Positions 1 to 5,896 of a stretch of 5,943 nucleotides of DNA are shown here, one piece after another. The stretch's first letter is position 1; every line of letters begins with the position of its first letter. Source of the DNA: an uncultured Thermoanaerobacterales bacterium (lineage in GTDB: Bacteria > Bacillota > Clostridia > Christensenellales > UBA1242); the NCBI GenBank assembly GCA_900557695.1, contig USTP01000064.1, positions 1-5,943 on the forward strand, read 5' to 3'. The translations under genes were made by a program, and so were the position numbers. The notes below the pieces were generated by a model. It was not told the DNA's origin. It did no database searches and worked only from the letters and a program-made list of their open reading frames with translations.

Positions 1-48
1 CGAGATGACGTCGAGTCTCGTGGGCTCGGAGATGTGTATAAGAGACAG
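1..48 (+). other. Nextera i7-side sequencing adapter (artificial)
   Basis: This is not genomic DNA. Positions 1-6 are the last six bases of the Illumina P7 primer, 7-14 (GACGTCGA) sit where the 8-base i7 index belongs, 15-29 are the Nextera read-2 tail beginning GTCTCGTGGGC, and 30-48 are the 19-bp Tn5 mosaic end. Genomic sequence starts at 49. The order and spacing match the adapter design exactly. Confidence 0.98.
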
Positions 49-121
49 CCTATATACTTTATTGTGTTTATATTGTAACAAAAAATACGTTTAACTAGCA
101 AGCAAAATAACTTGAGTCATC

Positions 122-148
122 AAAAAAAAGGGGCTCACGCCTCTTTTT
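122..148 (-). terminator. Rho-independent terminator of the csoR-type gene
   Basis: Read on the minus strand, AAAAAGAGGC pairs with GCCCCTTTTT around a GTGA tetraloop, with one A-C mismatch, and a run of eight T follows. The stem begins inside the stop codon of the repressor gene. It would end the minus-strand repressor transcript, and any readthrough from sufCB. The remaining stretch to the left (49-121) is AT-rich and I see no gene in it. Confidence 0.85.
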
Positions 149-455
149 ATTGAAATCTTTTAAAGAAAGTTATAAGTTCCTGAATGGTTTTTTCGTCCTC
201 ATTTTTTAAATTAGGTTGAATATTGCTAATTAAATGCCTTTCAATCAGCAAATTCGCCAAACTTTTAACAGATTTATCGGTAGCTGAAAGTTGAATTAAA
301 ATGTCGTCACAATATCTATCTTCATCTACCATTTTTAAAATGCCTTTGATTTGCCCCTCAATTCTATGAAGCCTTGCCTTTATAACCTTTTTATCTTCTT
401 CTGGCCTTACAGTGTGCTTATATTCTTTACTTTTATTTTCAATCTTTTTAGCCAT
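147..455 (-). CDS. CsoR/FrmR-family (DUF156) transcriptional repressor
   Basis: A 102-residue all-helical DNA-binding repressor of the CsoR/RcnR/FrmR family, which senses copper, nickel/cobalt, sulfur species or formaldehyde. The family core is clear: RLHRIEGQIKGI near residues 28-39, DEDRYCDDILIQ at 44-55, then the LLIERHL helix and a C-terminal FKRFQ. The conserved Cys49 and His74 are 25 residues apart, as in Cu(I)-sensing CsoR, but the third position, normally Cys (or His in RcnR/InrS), is Asn78. The ligand is therefore uncertain and I give no symbol. I chose the ATG at 455 over a GTG at 473 because GGAGGG lies five bases before it; the longer version would add six residues. It follows sufCB on the same strand but has its own promoter, with a palindrome in the spacer that suggests self-repression. 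A terminator closes it. Confidence 0.9.
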   Translation of the reverse strand: MAKKIENKSKEYKHTVRPEEDKKVIKARLHRIEGQIKGILKMVDEDRYCDDILIQLSATDKSVKSLANLLIERHLISNIQPNLKNEDEKTIQELITFFKRFQ

Positions 456-459
456 TTTG

Positions 460-465
460 CCCTCC
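460..465 (-). promoter_or_regulatory. Shine-Dalgarno site deciding the csoR-type start
   Basis: GGAGGG on the minus strand ends at 460, with GCAAA-type spacing to the ATG at 455. The upstream in-frame GTG at 473 has no comparable site, so translation most likely begins at the ATG. Confidence 0.8.
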
Positions 466-484
466 GCCTTCACTATATACTTAT

Positions 485-513
485 ATAATATACCTAAGGT
501 AGGTATTTGTCAA
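485..513 (-). promoter_or_regulatory. Sigma-A-type promoter of the csoR-type gene
   Basis: On the minus strand a perfect -35 box TTGACA (508-513) is followed by a 17-bp spacer and a -10 box TATTAT (485-490). The start point would be near 478, giving a short leader before the Shine-Dalgarno site. The spacer is filled by the palindrome at 490-506, so a bound repressor would block RNA polymerase. Confidence 0.82.
490..506. promoter_or_regulatory. Putative repressor operator (palindrome)
   Basis: ATACCTAAGGTAGGTAT is a perfect inverted repeat with 7-base arms and a 3-base centre. An inner palindrome, TACCT-A-AGGTA (491-501), overlaps it. ATACC...GGTAT ends are typical of known CsoR-family operators, though those usually have longer G/C tracts inside. 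Its position between the -35 and -10 boxes of the regulator's own gene supports autoregulation. Assignment to this regulator is inferred. Confidence 0.7.
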
Positions 514-574
514 TATACATTTAAAAATAAATTACAAATTTTAGCTAAAAATGGCACCAACAAAAGCAAAAAGG

Positions 575-1501
575 CTAATTTCCACTTAAAAATCCGTCAA
601 TTATAATAGCTTCTGCCTCTTCTTTAGAAAGCCCTAGCGTCATAAGTTTATTTTGCTGGTCTTCTGAAATCTTACCAATTGCAGCCTCATGAACAAGCAT
701 TGATTCAGGGCTTTTTGCAACAATTTTGGGGGTAGACTCAATTATGGCACCCCCAGAAAGTATGCCATCGCATTCAACATGCCCAAAGCAACCACTTTCG
801 CCTATAACATTTGACACAAAGCTCTGCTTAGAACTATCTTTTGCCACAGCCCTTGAAACAACCTCAACTCTTGAATTGTCACCACTTAAAGTAACCTTAA
901 ACTTGGTTATTGCAATATCTGTATCTGTTGTTAAAATATTTTCCCTAATTAAAAGCTTTGAATTTTCTTTTAGGTTTGCCACCGTATTTCTATTTGCATA
1001 GGTAACCCCACCCTTTTGCAAAGTTTCCATTTCAAAAACACTGTTCTCTCCAACAGAAATTTTAGTTGTAGGGTTTAAAATTTTCTGCACTTTTTTATTG
1101 CCAATTGCAAAATGCTTTTCCACATATCTAATCTTGCAGTTTTTACCAATATGAAAACTATGTATGCCATTATGAGAACTTTGCTTGTTAGAAGCATTAT
1201 GTATTCCACACCCAGCAACAATTAAAATGTCACAATTGTCACCAATATAAAAGTCGTTATAAACAATGTCATTTATTCCACCCATAGACACAATAACTGG
1301 TATGTGCACGCTTTTATTAACAGTGTTTGGCTTAACTATAATATCTATTCCGTCTTTATTTTTCTTGCTAACTATGTTAACCTCGCTATCAACATTTCTT
1401 TTTAAAAGCTTACCATTTTCACGAATATTAAACACCCCAGCCTGCGGAATGTCATGAAGACCAGAAATTTCTTCAAGTAGTTTTTTTTCGTTTTTATCCA
1501 T
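575..1501 (-). CDS. sufB: Minimal SufB/SufD-type Fe-S cluster scaffold protein
   Basis: A 308-residue member of the SufB/SufD family, the beta-helix scaffold on which iron-sulfur clusters are assembled with the ATPase SufC in the cytosol. The family's C-terminal signature is present: an ECDGILSGGA segment (243-252), then LVHEAAIGKIS (269-279, with H271 and E272), then DQQNKLMTLGLSKEEAEAI and GF. Possible ligand cysteines are C90, C98, C122, C238 and C244. It is much shorter than classical SufB (about 465 residues) or SufD (about 420). That matches the short single scaffold of two-gene SufCB systems, also called SmsCB, found in archaea and many anaerobes, where it probably works as a homodimer. 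The ATG overlaps the end of sufC by 8 bp and has AAGGAGG six bases upstream, implying translational coupling. No sufD, sufS or sufU is visible here, and no clear terminator follows, so transcripts may run into the repressor gene. Confidence 0.9.
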   Translation of the reverse strand: MDKNEKKLLEEISGLHDIPQAGVFNIRENGKLLKRNVDSEVNIVSKKNKDGIDIIVKPNTVNKSVHIPVIVSMGGINDIVYNDFYIGDNCDILIVAGCGIHNASNKQSSHNGIHSFHIGKNCKIRYVEKHFAIGNKKVQKILNPTTKISVGENSVFEMETLQKGGVTYANRNTVANLKENSKLLIRENILTTDTDIAITKFKVTLSGDNSRVEVVSRAVAKDSSKQSFVSNVIGESGCFGHVECDGILSGGAIIESTPKIVAKSPESMLVHEAAIGKISEDQQNKLMTLGLSKEEAEAIIIDGFLSGN

Positions 1502-2207
1502 TTTCTGCCTCCTTCAAAGCCCCACACTTTTCCCTTGCAATAAAAGGCATAACTTCTTTAACACTTCCCTCTTTTATAAGTGAGCCGCCGTCTAGCAAAA
1601 TAAGCTTATCTGCAATTTCTATAATTCTACTTTGGTGACTAATTATGATATTTGTTGCATTTTTTTCTTTAAAAATATTAACAAGCGCATCAAAACTCCA
1701 AAGATCTATTCCAGCCTCTGGTTCGTCACAAATATTAACTTTGCCATTTTTAGCTATAACCATTGCAAGCTCAATTCTTTTTAGTTCCCCGCCAGACAGC
1801 TTGCTATTAAGCTCTCTATCTATATAATCTCTAGCACAAAGCCCAACCCTACTTAGAACCTTGCATGCCTCGCTAACAGTATTTTCTTTACCTCTAGCAA
1901 TATCCAGCATCATTTTAACTGTTATTCCTTTAAAGGTAACAGGTTGCTGAAACGCAAAAGTAAAACCTAGTTTTGCCCTTTCAGTAATGCTAAGCGAAGT
2001 GATATCTTGACCATTATATATTATCCTGCCACTTGTTGGTTGCAAAATTCCCATTATAATCTTAGCAAGTGTAGACTTTCCGCTACCGTTTTGCCCAGTT
2101 ATAACTGCCAAAACATTGTCCTCAAGTTTTAAACTAACATTATTTAGTATAACTTTTTCTCGTCCCGCTTCGCTAACTTTATAGCAAATATTTATAAGTT
2201 CTAACAT
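1494..2207 (-). CDS. sufC: SufC-type ABC ATPase for Fe-S cluster assembly
   Basis: A 237-residue soluble ABC ATPase that powers conformational change of the SufB-type scaffold during iron-sulfur cluster building. All nucleotide-binding motifs are intact: Walker A GQNGSGKST (38-46), Q-loop in FAFQQP (85-89), signature LSGGE (137-141), Walker B ending in D161 E162 followed by the SufC-like EAGIDL, and the H-loop H191. No membrane segments are present, so it is not a transporter domain. The FAFQQP and DEPEAGID stretches resemble SufC rather than import or export ATPases, and the partner gene settles the call. The ATG at 2207 has GGAG five bases upstream. It is the first gene of the operon, behind a consensus promoter, and its end overlaps sufB (ATGGATAA carries both the start and the stop). 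Confidence 0.93.
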   Translation of the reverse strand: MLELINICYKVSEAGREKVILNNVSLKLEDNVLAVITGQNGSGKSTLAKIIMGILQPTSGRIIYNGQDITSLSITERAKLGFTFAFQQPVTFKGITVKMMLDIARGKENTVSEACKVLSRVGLCARDYIDRELNSKLSGGELKRIELAMVIAKNGKVNICDEPEAGIDLWSFDALVNIFKEKNATNIIISHQSRIIEIADKLILLDGGSLIKEGSVKEVMPFIAREKCGALKEAENG

Positions 2208-2236
2208 ACATTCTCCATTTCTTAAAGTTCAAAATA

Positions 2237-2265
2237 AATATAAAACAATTAAACTCTATTGTCAA
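2237..2265 (-). promoter_or_regulatory. Sigma-A-type promoter of sufCB
   Basis: On the minus strand -35 TTGACA (2260-2265) and -10 TATATT (2237-2242) are separated by exactly 17 bp. The start point would be near 2230, about 23 bases before the sufC ATG. I see no palindrome or IscR-like site within it, so regulation of the Fe-S genes is not evident from sequence. Confidence 0.82.
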
Positions 2266-2305
2266 CCGCCTTTAATTTTCTTTCACTTTTAAACTTAGAT
2301 TTGAA

Positions 2306-2321
2306 TAATATACCATAGGTA
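2306..2321 (+). promoter_or_regulatory. Probable -10 region and operator-like element of the ZIP gene
   Basis: TAATAT (2306-2311) is a plausible -10 box, although the matching -35 (around 2281-2288) is poor. Immediately downstream TACCATAGGTA (2311-2321) is an inverted repeat, TACC-N3-GGTA. The stretch ATAATATACC plus AGGTA is shared with the repressor's operator at 485-501, differing only in two central bases. A repressor bound here would cover the expected transcription start near 2318. Co-regulation is an inference. Confidence 0.55.
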
Positions 2322-2334
2322 AACTGTTTAACAT

Positions 2335-2340
2335 AGAGGA
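2335..2340 (+). promoter_or_regulatory. Shine-Dalgarno site supporting a TTG start
   Basis: AGAGGA ends six bases before the TTG at 2347. The next in-frame ATG (2362) lacks a ribosome site, so the rarer TTG start is preferred. Confidence 0.7.
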
Positions 2341-2346
2341 AAAATT

Positions 2347-3126
2347 TTGAGCAATACTTTGATGATAATAATTGGATGTTCTATAACTTTTATAGCAACT
2401 ATTCTTGGTGCCGCTATAGTTTTCTTTTTCAAAAAAGACTTTAGCGGTAAAACAAATTCTATTATAAGTGGCTTTTCTGCTGGCGTGATGGTTGCAGCAT
2501 CCATATGGGGGCTTTTGCTCCCGTCTATTAGTTATGCGTCTTATCTTGAAAAATTCAGCTTTGTTCCCGCCTTGGTTGGGGTTATAGTTGGCTCACTATT
2601 TTTAGTAATTATAGACGCTATAACAAAACATATAAATAACTCTTCAAAAAATCCTCTGGCTCCAGAAAAACTAAAACTCACGCGTTTTGTCATAGCCTTC
2701 ACCGTTCACAATATTCCCGAGGGGCTTGCCGTTGGCTTTGCTTTTGGCACTGCACTTGCCTCAGCATCCTCTTCTTCTTTTCTTACTGCAATGGGGCTTG
2801 CAATTGGAATTGCTATTCAAAATATTCCAGAGGGTGCCGCCGTGGCACTGCCAGTTTACAAACAAACAGGCAGTAAAGCCAAGGGGTTTTTGTGGGGCAC
2901 CATAAGCGGAATTGTGGAACCAATCTGTGCGGTTTTGGGCGTTTTGCTTGCGTCAACAATAGAGGCTCTTTTGCCTTGGTTTTTAGCTTTTTCAGCAGGC
3001 GCGATGATATTCGTTTCCATAGAAGACCTTATACCAGAAGCAAAATACTCAGCCTCTCATCTAGGCACATGGAGTTTTATTTTAGGGTTCCTGGTTATGA
3101 TGGTGTTAGACATAGCTCTAGGCTAA
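2347..3126 (+). CDS. ZIP-family divalent metal transporter
   Basis: A 259-residue integral membrane protein of the ZIP family (ZupT/GufA-like), which moves zinc, iron, manganese or similar ions into the cytoplasm. About eight membrane segments are visible: roughly 5-27, 38-60, 72-92, 113-137, 146-170, 182-203, 208-226 and 241-257. The diagnostic metal-site motifs are HNIPEG (121-126) in segment 4 and QNIPEG (158-163) in segment 5, plus E191 in segment 6. By analogy with the BbZIP structure, H121, E125, Q158 and E162 form the first metal site; N122, N159 and E191 fall at the second, where BbZIP has Asp instead of N159. The loop between segments 3 and 4 is short, about 20 residues, and has no histidine cluster. 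It starts with TTG, has an operator-like element upstream and ends in a bidirectional terminator. The metal cannot be read from sequence. Confidence 0.93.
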   Translation: MSNTLMIIIGCSITFIATILGAAIVFFFKKDFSGKTNSIISGFSAGVMVAASIWGLLLPSISYASYLEKFSFVPALVGVIVGSLFLVIIDAITKHINNSSKNPLAPEKLKLTRFVIAFTVHNIPEGLAVGFAFGTALASASSSSFLTAMGLAIGIAIQNIPEGAAVALPVYKQTGSKAKGFLWGTISGIVEPICAVLGVLLASTIEALLPWFLAFSAGAMIFVSIEDLIPEAKYSASHLGTWSFILGFLVMMVLDIALG

Positions 3127-3157
3127 AAAGAGTATCTTAAAAGATACTCTTTTTTTT
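3125..3157. terminator. Bidirectional Rho-independent terminator
   Basis: AAAAAGAGTATCTT (3125-3138) pairs perfectly with AAGATACTCTTTTT (3141-3154). The T-run on the plus strand ends the transporter transcript, and the A-run becomes a T-run on the minus strand for gpmI. The element overlaps both stop codons and occupies the whole 29-bp gap between the two convergent genes. Confidence 0.93.
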
Positions 3158-4655
3158 AGAATAAAGGTTTATCCATAGCCTTTGGAGGCTTAATATTTAA
3201 TAGTTTTAAAACGGTTGGAGCCACATTGGCTAGCTTACCATTTGATAAAAGCTTAACATTTTTATGTTTCTCGCTAACAAGCCAGAGTGGAACTGGATTT
3301 GTTGTGTGGCTAGTTACCACATTTCCCTTATCATCTCGCATTTCTTCGGCGTTGCCATGATCGGCAGTAATAATGCAGTCACCGCCATCCTTTAAGGTTT
3401 GCATTGCAATTTTATAGGCGCACTCATCAACAAGTTTTATTGCCTGCTTGGTGGCGACTATATCTCCCGTGTGGCCAAGCATATCGGGATTAGATAAATT
3501 AACTAGTATAAAGCTGTACTTTTTTGATTTTATTGCCTTTATAACCTCATCTGTTATTTCGCTTGCACGCATCCTAGGAAACTCGGCAAAATTCTTAACA
3601 TTATATGTGTCTATAAGTTTCCTGTCCTCCCCCTCGTTTGGTGCCTCAATACCACCATTAAAGAAGAATGTTACATGGGCATACTTTGTTGTTTCAGTAA
3701 CATGAAATTGCTTGAGCCCTGCTGAAGATATAACTGCAGATAAGTTATCCTTAACCACTTCTGGCTTAAAAGCAACTTCAACTCCGCTAAAATCTTCGCT
3801 ATACTCTGTCATGCAACAGTAGTAAAGGTTTTTAATTTTTTCTCTTTCAAACCCTGAAAAGTTGTCTTGAGTTAAAGCGTCTGTTATTTCTCTTGCTCTA
3901 TCTGTTCTAAAGTTAAAGAAAATAACGCTGTCCCCCTCGCCTATCGTTCCATTTTTGTTTACTACTACTGGCTCTATAAACTCATCATAAATGCCATTTT
4001 TATAACTTTCTGTTAGTGCCTTTATAGCGTCACTTTCAGTTTTGCCAGCCTTCCCAAACACATAAAGGTCATACGCTTTTTTTATGCGGTCATACCTTTT
4101 CTCTCTGTCCATAGCGTAAATTCTTCCGCAAATGTCTGCCAAAACAGCCTTGCCTTTGGAAAAAGCTAAAATATCTCTAATATAACCAGCTCCACTATCT
4201 CTAAACGTATCTCTACCATCGGTTATTGCATGTATATATATTTTTTTAAGCCCACTCTCACTTGCCATTTTCACAAGCGCTTTCAAATGATTTATGTGCG
4301 AGTGCACCCCGCCATCTGAAACAAGACCAATTAAATGCAAACTAGAGTTATTCTTTTTAGCATGAGCGATTGCCCCAAGTAGTGCTTCGTTTTTAAAAAA
4401 AGATTTATCGCTTATCGCGTTGTTTATTCTAAGAAGGTCTTGATACATAACTCTACCTGCACCCAAATTTAAATGCCCAACCTCGCTATTTCCCATCTGC
4501 CCATCAGTTAAACCAACGCTACTTCCACTTGCACTAATTAAAGTTTTTGGGTAAACATCCAGTTTATCTAAATATGGTGTTCCCTGAAGCTTTATTGCAT
4601 TCCCCTCTACTTTTTCGCTATACCCAAACCCGTCCAATATAACAAGAGTAACCAC
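3156..4655 (-). CDS. gpmI: 2,3-bisphosphoglycerate-independent phosphoglycerate mutase
   Basis: A 499-residue cytosolic glycolytic/gluconeogenic enzyme that interconverts 3- and 2-phosphoglycerate and in Firmicutes needs Mn2+. It belongs to the alkaline phosphatase superfamily and is near the usual 510 residues. All catalytic features are seen: D8 in ILDGFG, nucleophile S57 in GQMGNSEVGH, H118 in GVHSH, ITDGRD (144-149), the CGRIYAMDRE arginines (R178, R184), NFRTDRAR (248-255), K324 in ETTKYAHV, D391 and H395 in NPDMLGHTG, D432 and H433 in TADHGN, and H450 in TSHTT. The metal and phosphate ligands are therefore complete and the enzyme should be active. The start is GTG at 4655, with AAGGAG about eight bases upstream. 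The N-terminus is a few residues shorter than common. It lies 12 bp behind the zinc ribbon gene, whose stop codon merges with this ribosome site, so the two are co-transcribed. Confidence 0.97.
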   Translation of the reverse strand: MVTLVILDGFGYSEKVEGNAIKLQGTPYLDKLDVYPKTLISASGSSVGLTDGQMGNSEVGHLNLGAGRVMYQDLLRINNAISDKSFFKNEALLGAIAHAKKNNSSLHLIGLVSDGGVHSHINHLKALVKMASESGLKKIYIHAITDGRDTFRDSGAGYIRDILAFSKGKAVLADICGRIYAMDREKRYDRIKKAYDLYVFGKAGKTESDAIKALTESYKNGIYDEFIEPVVVNKNGTIGEGDSVIFFNFRTDRAREITDALTQDNFSGFEREKIKNLYYCCMTEYSEDFSGVEVAFKPEVVKDNLSAVISSAGLKQFHVTETTKYAHVTFFFNGGIEAPNEGEDRKLIDTYNVKNFAEFPRMRASEITDEVIKAIKSKKYSFILVNLSNPDMLGHTGDIVATKQAIKLVDECAYKIAMQTLKDGGDCIITADHGNAEEMRDDKGNVVTSHTTNPVPLWLVSEKHKNVKLLSNGKLANVAPTVLKLLNIKPPKAMDKPLF

Positions 4656-4667
4656 CTTAACTTCTCC

Positions 4668-5156
4668 TTATTCATACTTTAAGCCGCAGTATGGGCATAT
4701 GTACCCATTTTCTGTTTTATCAAGCCTACCACCGCAGCTATCACATCGCCTTTGCTTGGCCTCAACCTGTTTTTCTTGCTTTTTGTTTTGGTTAAGAGTT
4801 AACTTCTCTCCATCATACAAAAAGCCAGTTAAATATTTTTTGTTAATAGCTTTAACTATTAGTTGTTTGGCATTCTCTTCACTAATTGAAAGTTGCATAG
4901 CAATTTCTTTATTCGTGTAGAGATTTTCTTCTAAAACAGCTTCAACCACCCTCTTCACACCAAAAAAACTCGAATAGTGAACCCAAGCAATTGGCGTGCC
5001 ATAAAAACCAACGGCTGCAAACACTATTCCCACTACCATTAGCAAAGTGTTTTTCCCTGCAAAGCATGGAATAAGCGGAATTCCAACAACAAACATAATA
5101 GTTATAATTAACGACACTATTAGTGCCCTATTCATTTCTTTCTTCAACTTTTTCAT
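4668..5156 (-). CDS. Two-TM protein with helical middle and C-terminal zinc ribbon, unknown function
   Basis: A 162-residue protein I do not recognise as a named family. It has a lysine-rich start (KKLKKE), two hydrophobic segments (about 11-31 and 36-60), and a region at about 66-121 that looks like a winged-helix or PCI-type fold: VVEAVLEENLYTNKEIA, LSISEENAKQLIVKAI, then a short strand pair around GFLYDGEKLTL. A basic, glutamine-rich linker (122-137) leads to a zinc ribbon with CDSC (C138, C141) and CPYC (C154, C157). The positive-inside rule would place the ribbon in the cytoplasm, with a short hairpin in the membrane. It is the first gene of an operon with gpmI. The start is uncertain: the ATG at 5156 has no Shine-Dalgarno site and coincides with the predicted transcription start, and the next ATG (5135) has only a weak AAGAAAG. 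The link to gpmI may be just shared transcription. Confidence 0.8.
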   Translation of the reverse strand: MKKLKKEMNRALIVSLIITIMFVVGIPLIPCFAGKNTLLMVVGIVFAAVGFYGTPIAWVHYSSFFGVKRVVEAVLEENLYTNKEIAMQLSISEENAKQLIVKAINKKYLTGFLYDGEKLTLNQNKKQEKQVEAKQRRCDSCGGRLDKTENGYICPYCGLKYE

Positions 5157-5162
5157 ATCTAT

Positions 5163-5191
5163 ATTATACCGCCTCTACATAAATTTGTAAA
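5163..5191 (-). promoter_or_regulatory. Promoter of the zinc ribbon-gpmI operon
   Basis: On the minus strand -35 TTTACA (5186-5191) and a perfect -10 TATAAT (5163-5168) are separated by 17 bp. The expected start point, about seven bases after the -10 box, falls at or next to the ATG at 5156. Confidence 0.8.
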
Positions 5192-5224
5192 TTGAAAACG
5201 CCCAAATATAAAAATCTATAATGC

Positions 5225-5253
5225 TTGACACAAAGCCATCAAAGCTATAAACT
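5225..5253 (+). promoter_or_regulatory. Promoter of trmL
   Basis: A perfect -35 TTGACA (5225-5230) is followed by TATAAA at 5246-5251 (15-bp spacer) or TAAACT at 5248-5253 (17-bp spacer); which serves as the -10 box is unclear. The leader is short. AGGAG (5264-5268) precedes the ATG at 5274 by five bases. It diverges from the zinc ribbon-gpmI promoter. Confidence 0.65.
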
Positions 5254-5273
5254 TAAAAAAATTAGGAGCAGAT

Positions 5274-5765
5274 ATGAATATTGTTTTAGTTGAACCAGAA
5301 ATCCCACAAAACGCAGGCAACATTGTTAGAACCTGTAGCGCAACAGGCGCTAAATTATATATGATAAAACCTTTAGGTTTCGAACTTTCAGATAAATACT
5401 ATAAACGAGCGGGGCTAGATTACTTCGACTTTGCGTCTGTTAAAGTGCTAAACTCTTTTGAAGAACTTTATAATCAAAACAAAGACAAGGTTTTTTATTT
5501 TGCCAGCACAAAAAGCAAAAAGACTTATGCAGATGTTTCTTATCCTGAAGATTGCTTTATTGTTTTTGGAAAAGAGTCCTACGGTTTAAAAGAGAGCCTT
5601 TTAAAAGCCCATTATGAAAACTGTATACGAATACCAATGAAAGAAAATAGGCGTAGCTTAAATTTAAGCAACTCAGTTGCAATAATTCTTTATGAAGCTC
5701 TCCGCCAACAAAACTTTAAGGGGCTTGAAACAAAGGGCGAGTTAACAGGCAGAAAAGAAGATTAA
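5274..5765 (+). CDS. trmL: tRNA (cytidine/uridine-34 2'-O)-methyltransferase
   Basis: A 163-residue SPOUT-family methyltransferase (TrmL, formerly YibK/CspR) that uses S-adenosylmethionine to methylate the 2'-O of the wobble base in certain leucine tRNAs. The typical short family length is seen, with no extra RNA-binding domain. Family motifs are EPEIPQNAGNIVRTC (7-21), the PLGFELSDKYYKRAGLDY segment (33-50), FGKESYGL (98-105) and the knot-forming RIPM...RSLNLSNSVAIILYEAL (119-143). The ATG has AGGAG at ideal spacing. It is monocistronic as far as can be seen. It converges on an acetyltransferase fragment only 6 bp away, and I find no terminator hairpin between them. Confidence 0.95.
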   Translation: MNIVLVEPEIPQNAGNIVRTCSATGAKLYMIKPLGFELSDKYYKRAGLDYFDFASVKVLNSFEELYNQNKDKVFYFASTKSKKTYADVSYPEDCFIVFGKESYGLKESLLKAHYENCIRIPMKENRRSLNLSNSVAIILYEALRQQNFKGLETKGELTGRKED

Positions 5766-5771
5766 AATAGG

Positions 5772-5896
5772 TTAATCAATTTCCTCAGCTAGTATTGCCC
5801 ACTGCACAACATCATACCTAGAGTAAAAATTATTTTCTTCAGCCTTTTCTAATAGTGCCTTCTTTTTTCATACCAACTATTTTCATAAGATTATAT
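5772..5896 (-). pseudogene. C-terminal tail of a GNAT acetyltransferase, frameshifted and cut by the insert end
   Basis: On the minus strand the first frame reads YNLMKIVGMKKEGTIRK and then hits TGA. Deleting one base of the doublet at 5843-5844 lets it continue as AEENNFYSRYDVVQWAILAE, then EID and TAA (5772-5774). This is the characteristic end of RimJ/RimL-like GNAT N-acetyltransferases (acetyl-CoA dependent): VGMKKEGT(I/L)RKA followed by a DV-x-AILAEE tail. Only about 41 residues are present because the insert ends at 5896. The shift may be a genuine lesion or a read/PCR error. The substrate cannot be inferred. Confidence 0.8.

Noticed and set aside
49..121. Possible minus-strand promoter for a gene further left (TTGTTA and TATA-like stretches)
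   Set aside because: The boxes are weak, the stretch is generally AT-rich, and the insert ends before any gene would begin.
539..550. 12-bp palindrome TTTTAGCTAAAA downstream of sufB
   Set aside because: It has no loop, is all A/T except the central GC and lacks a T-run, so it is neither a convincing terminator nor a supported operator in this AT-rich gap.
726..1001. Open frame of 91 codons on the plus strand inside sufB
   Set aside because: It is antisense to a clear coding gene, has no ribosome site and encodes no recognisable protein; the same holds for the other plus-strand frames within sufC, sufB, gpmI and the zinc ribbon gene.
2892..3140. Overlapping plus-strand frame in the 3' part of the ZIP gene
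   Set aside because: It is a frame shadow: the ZIP frame has strong family motifs throughout, while this one encodes an arginine-rich, unrecognisable peptide.
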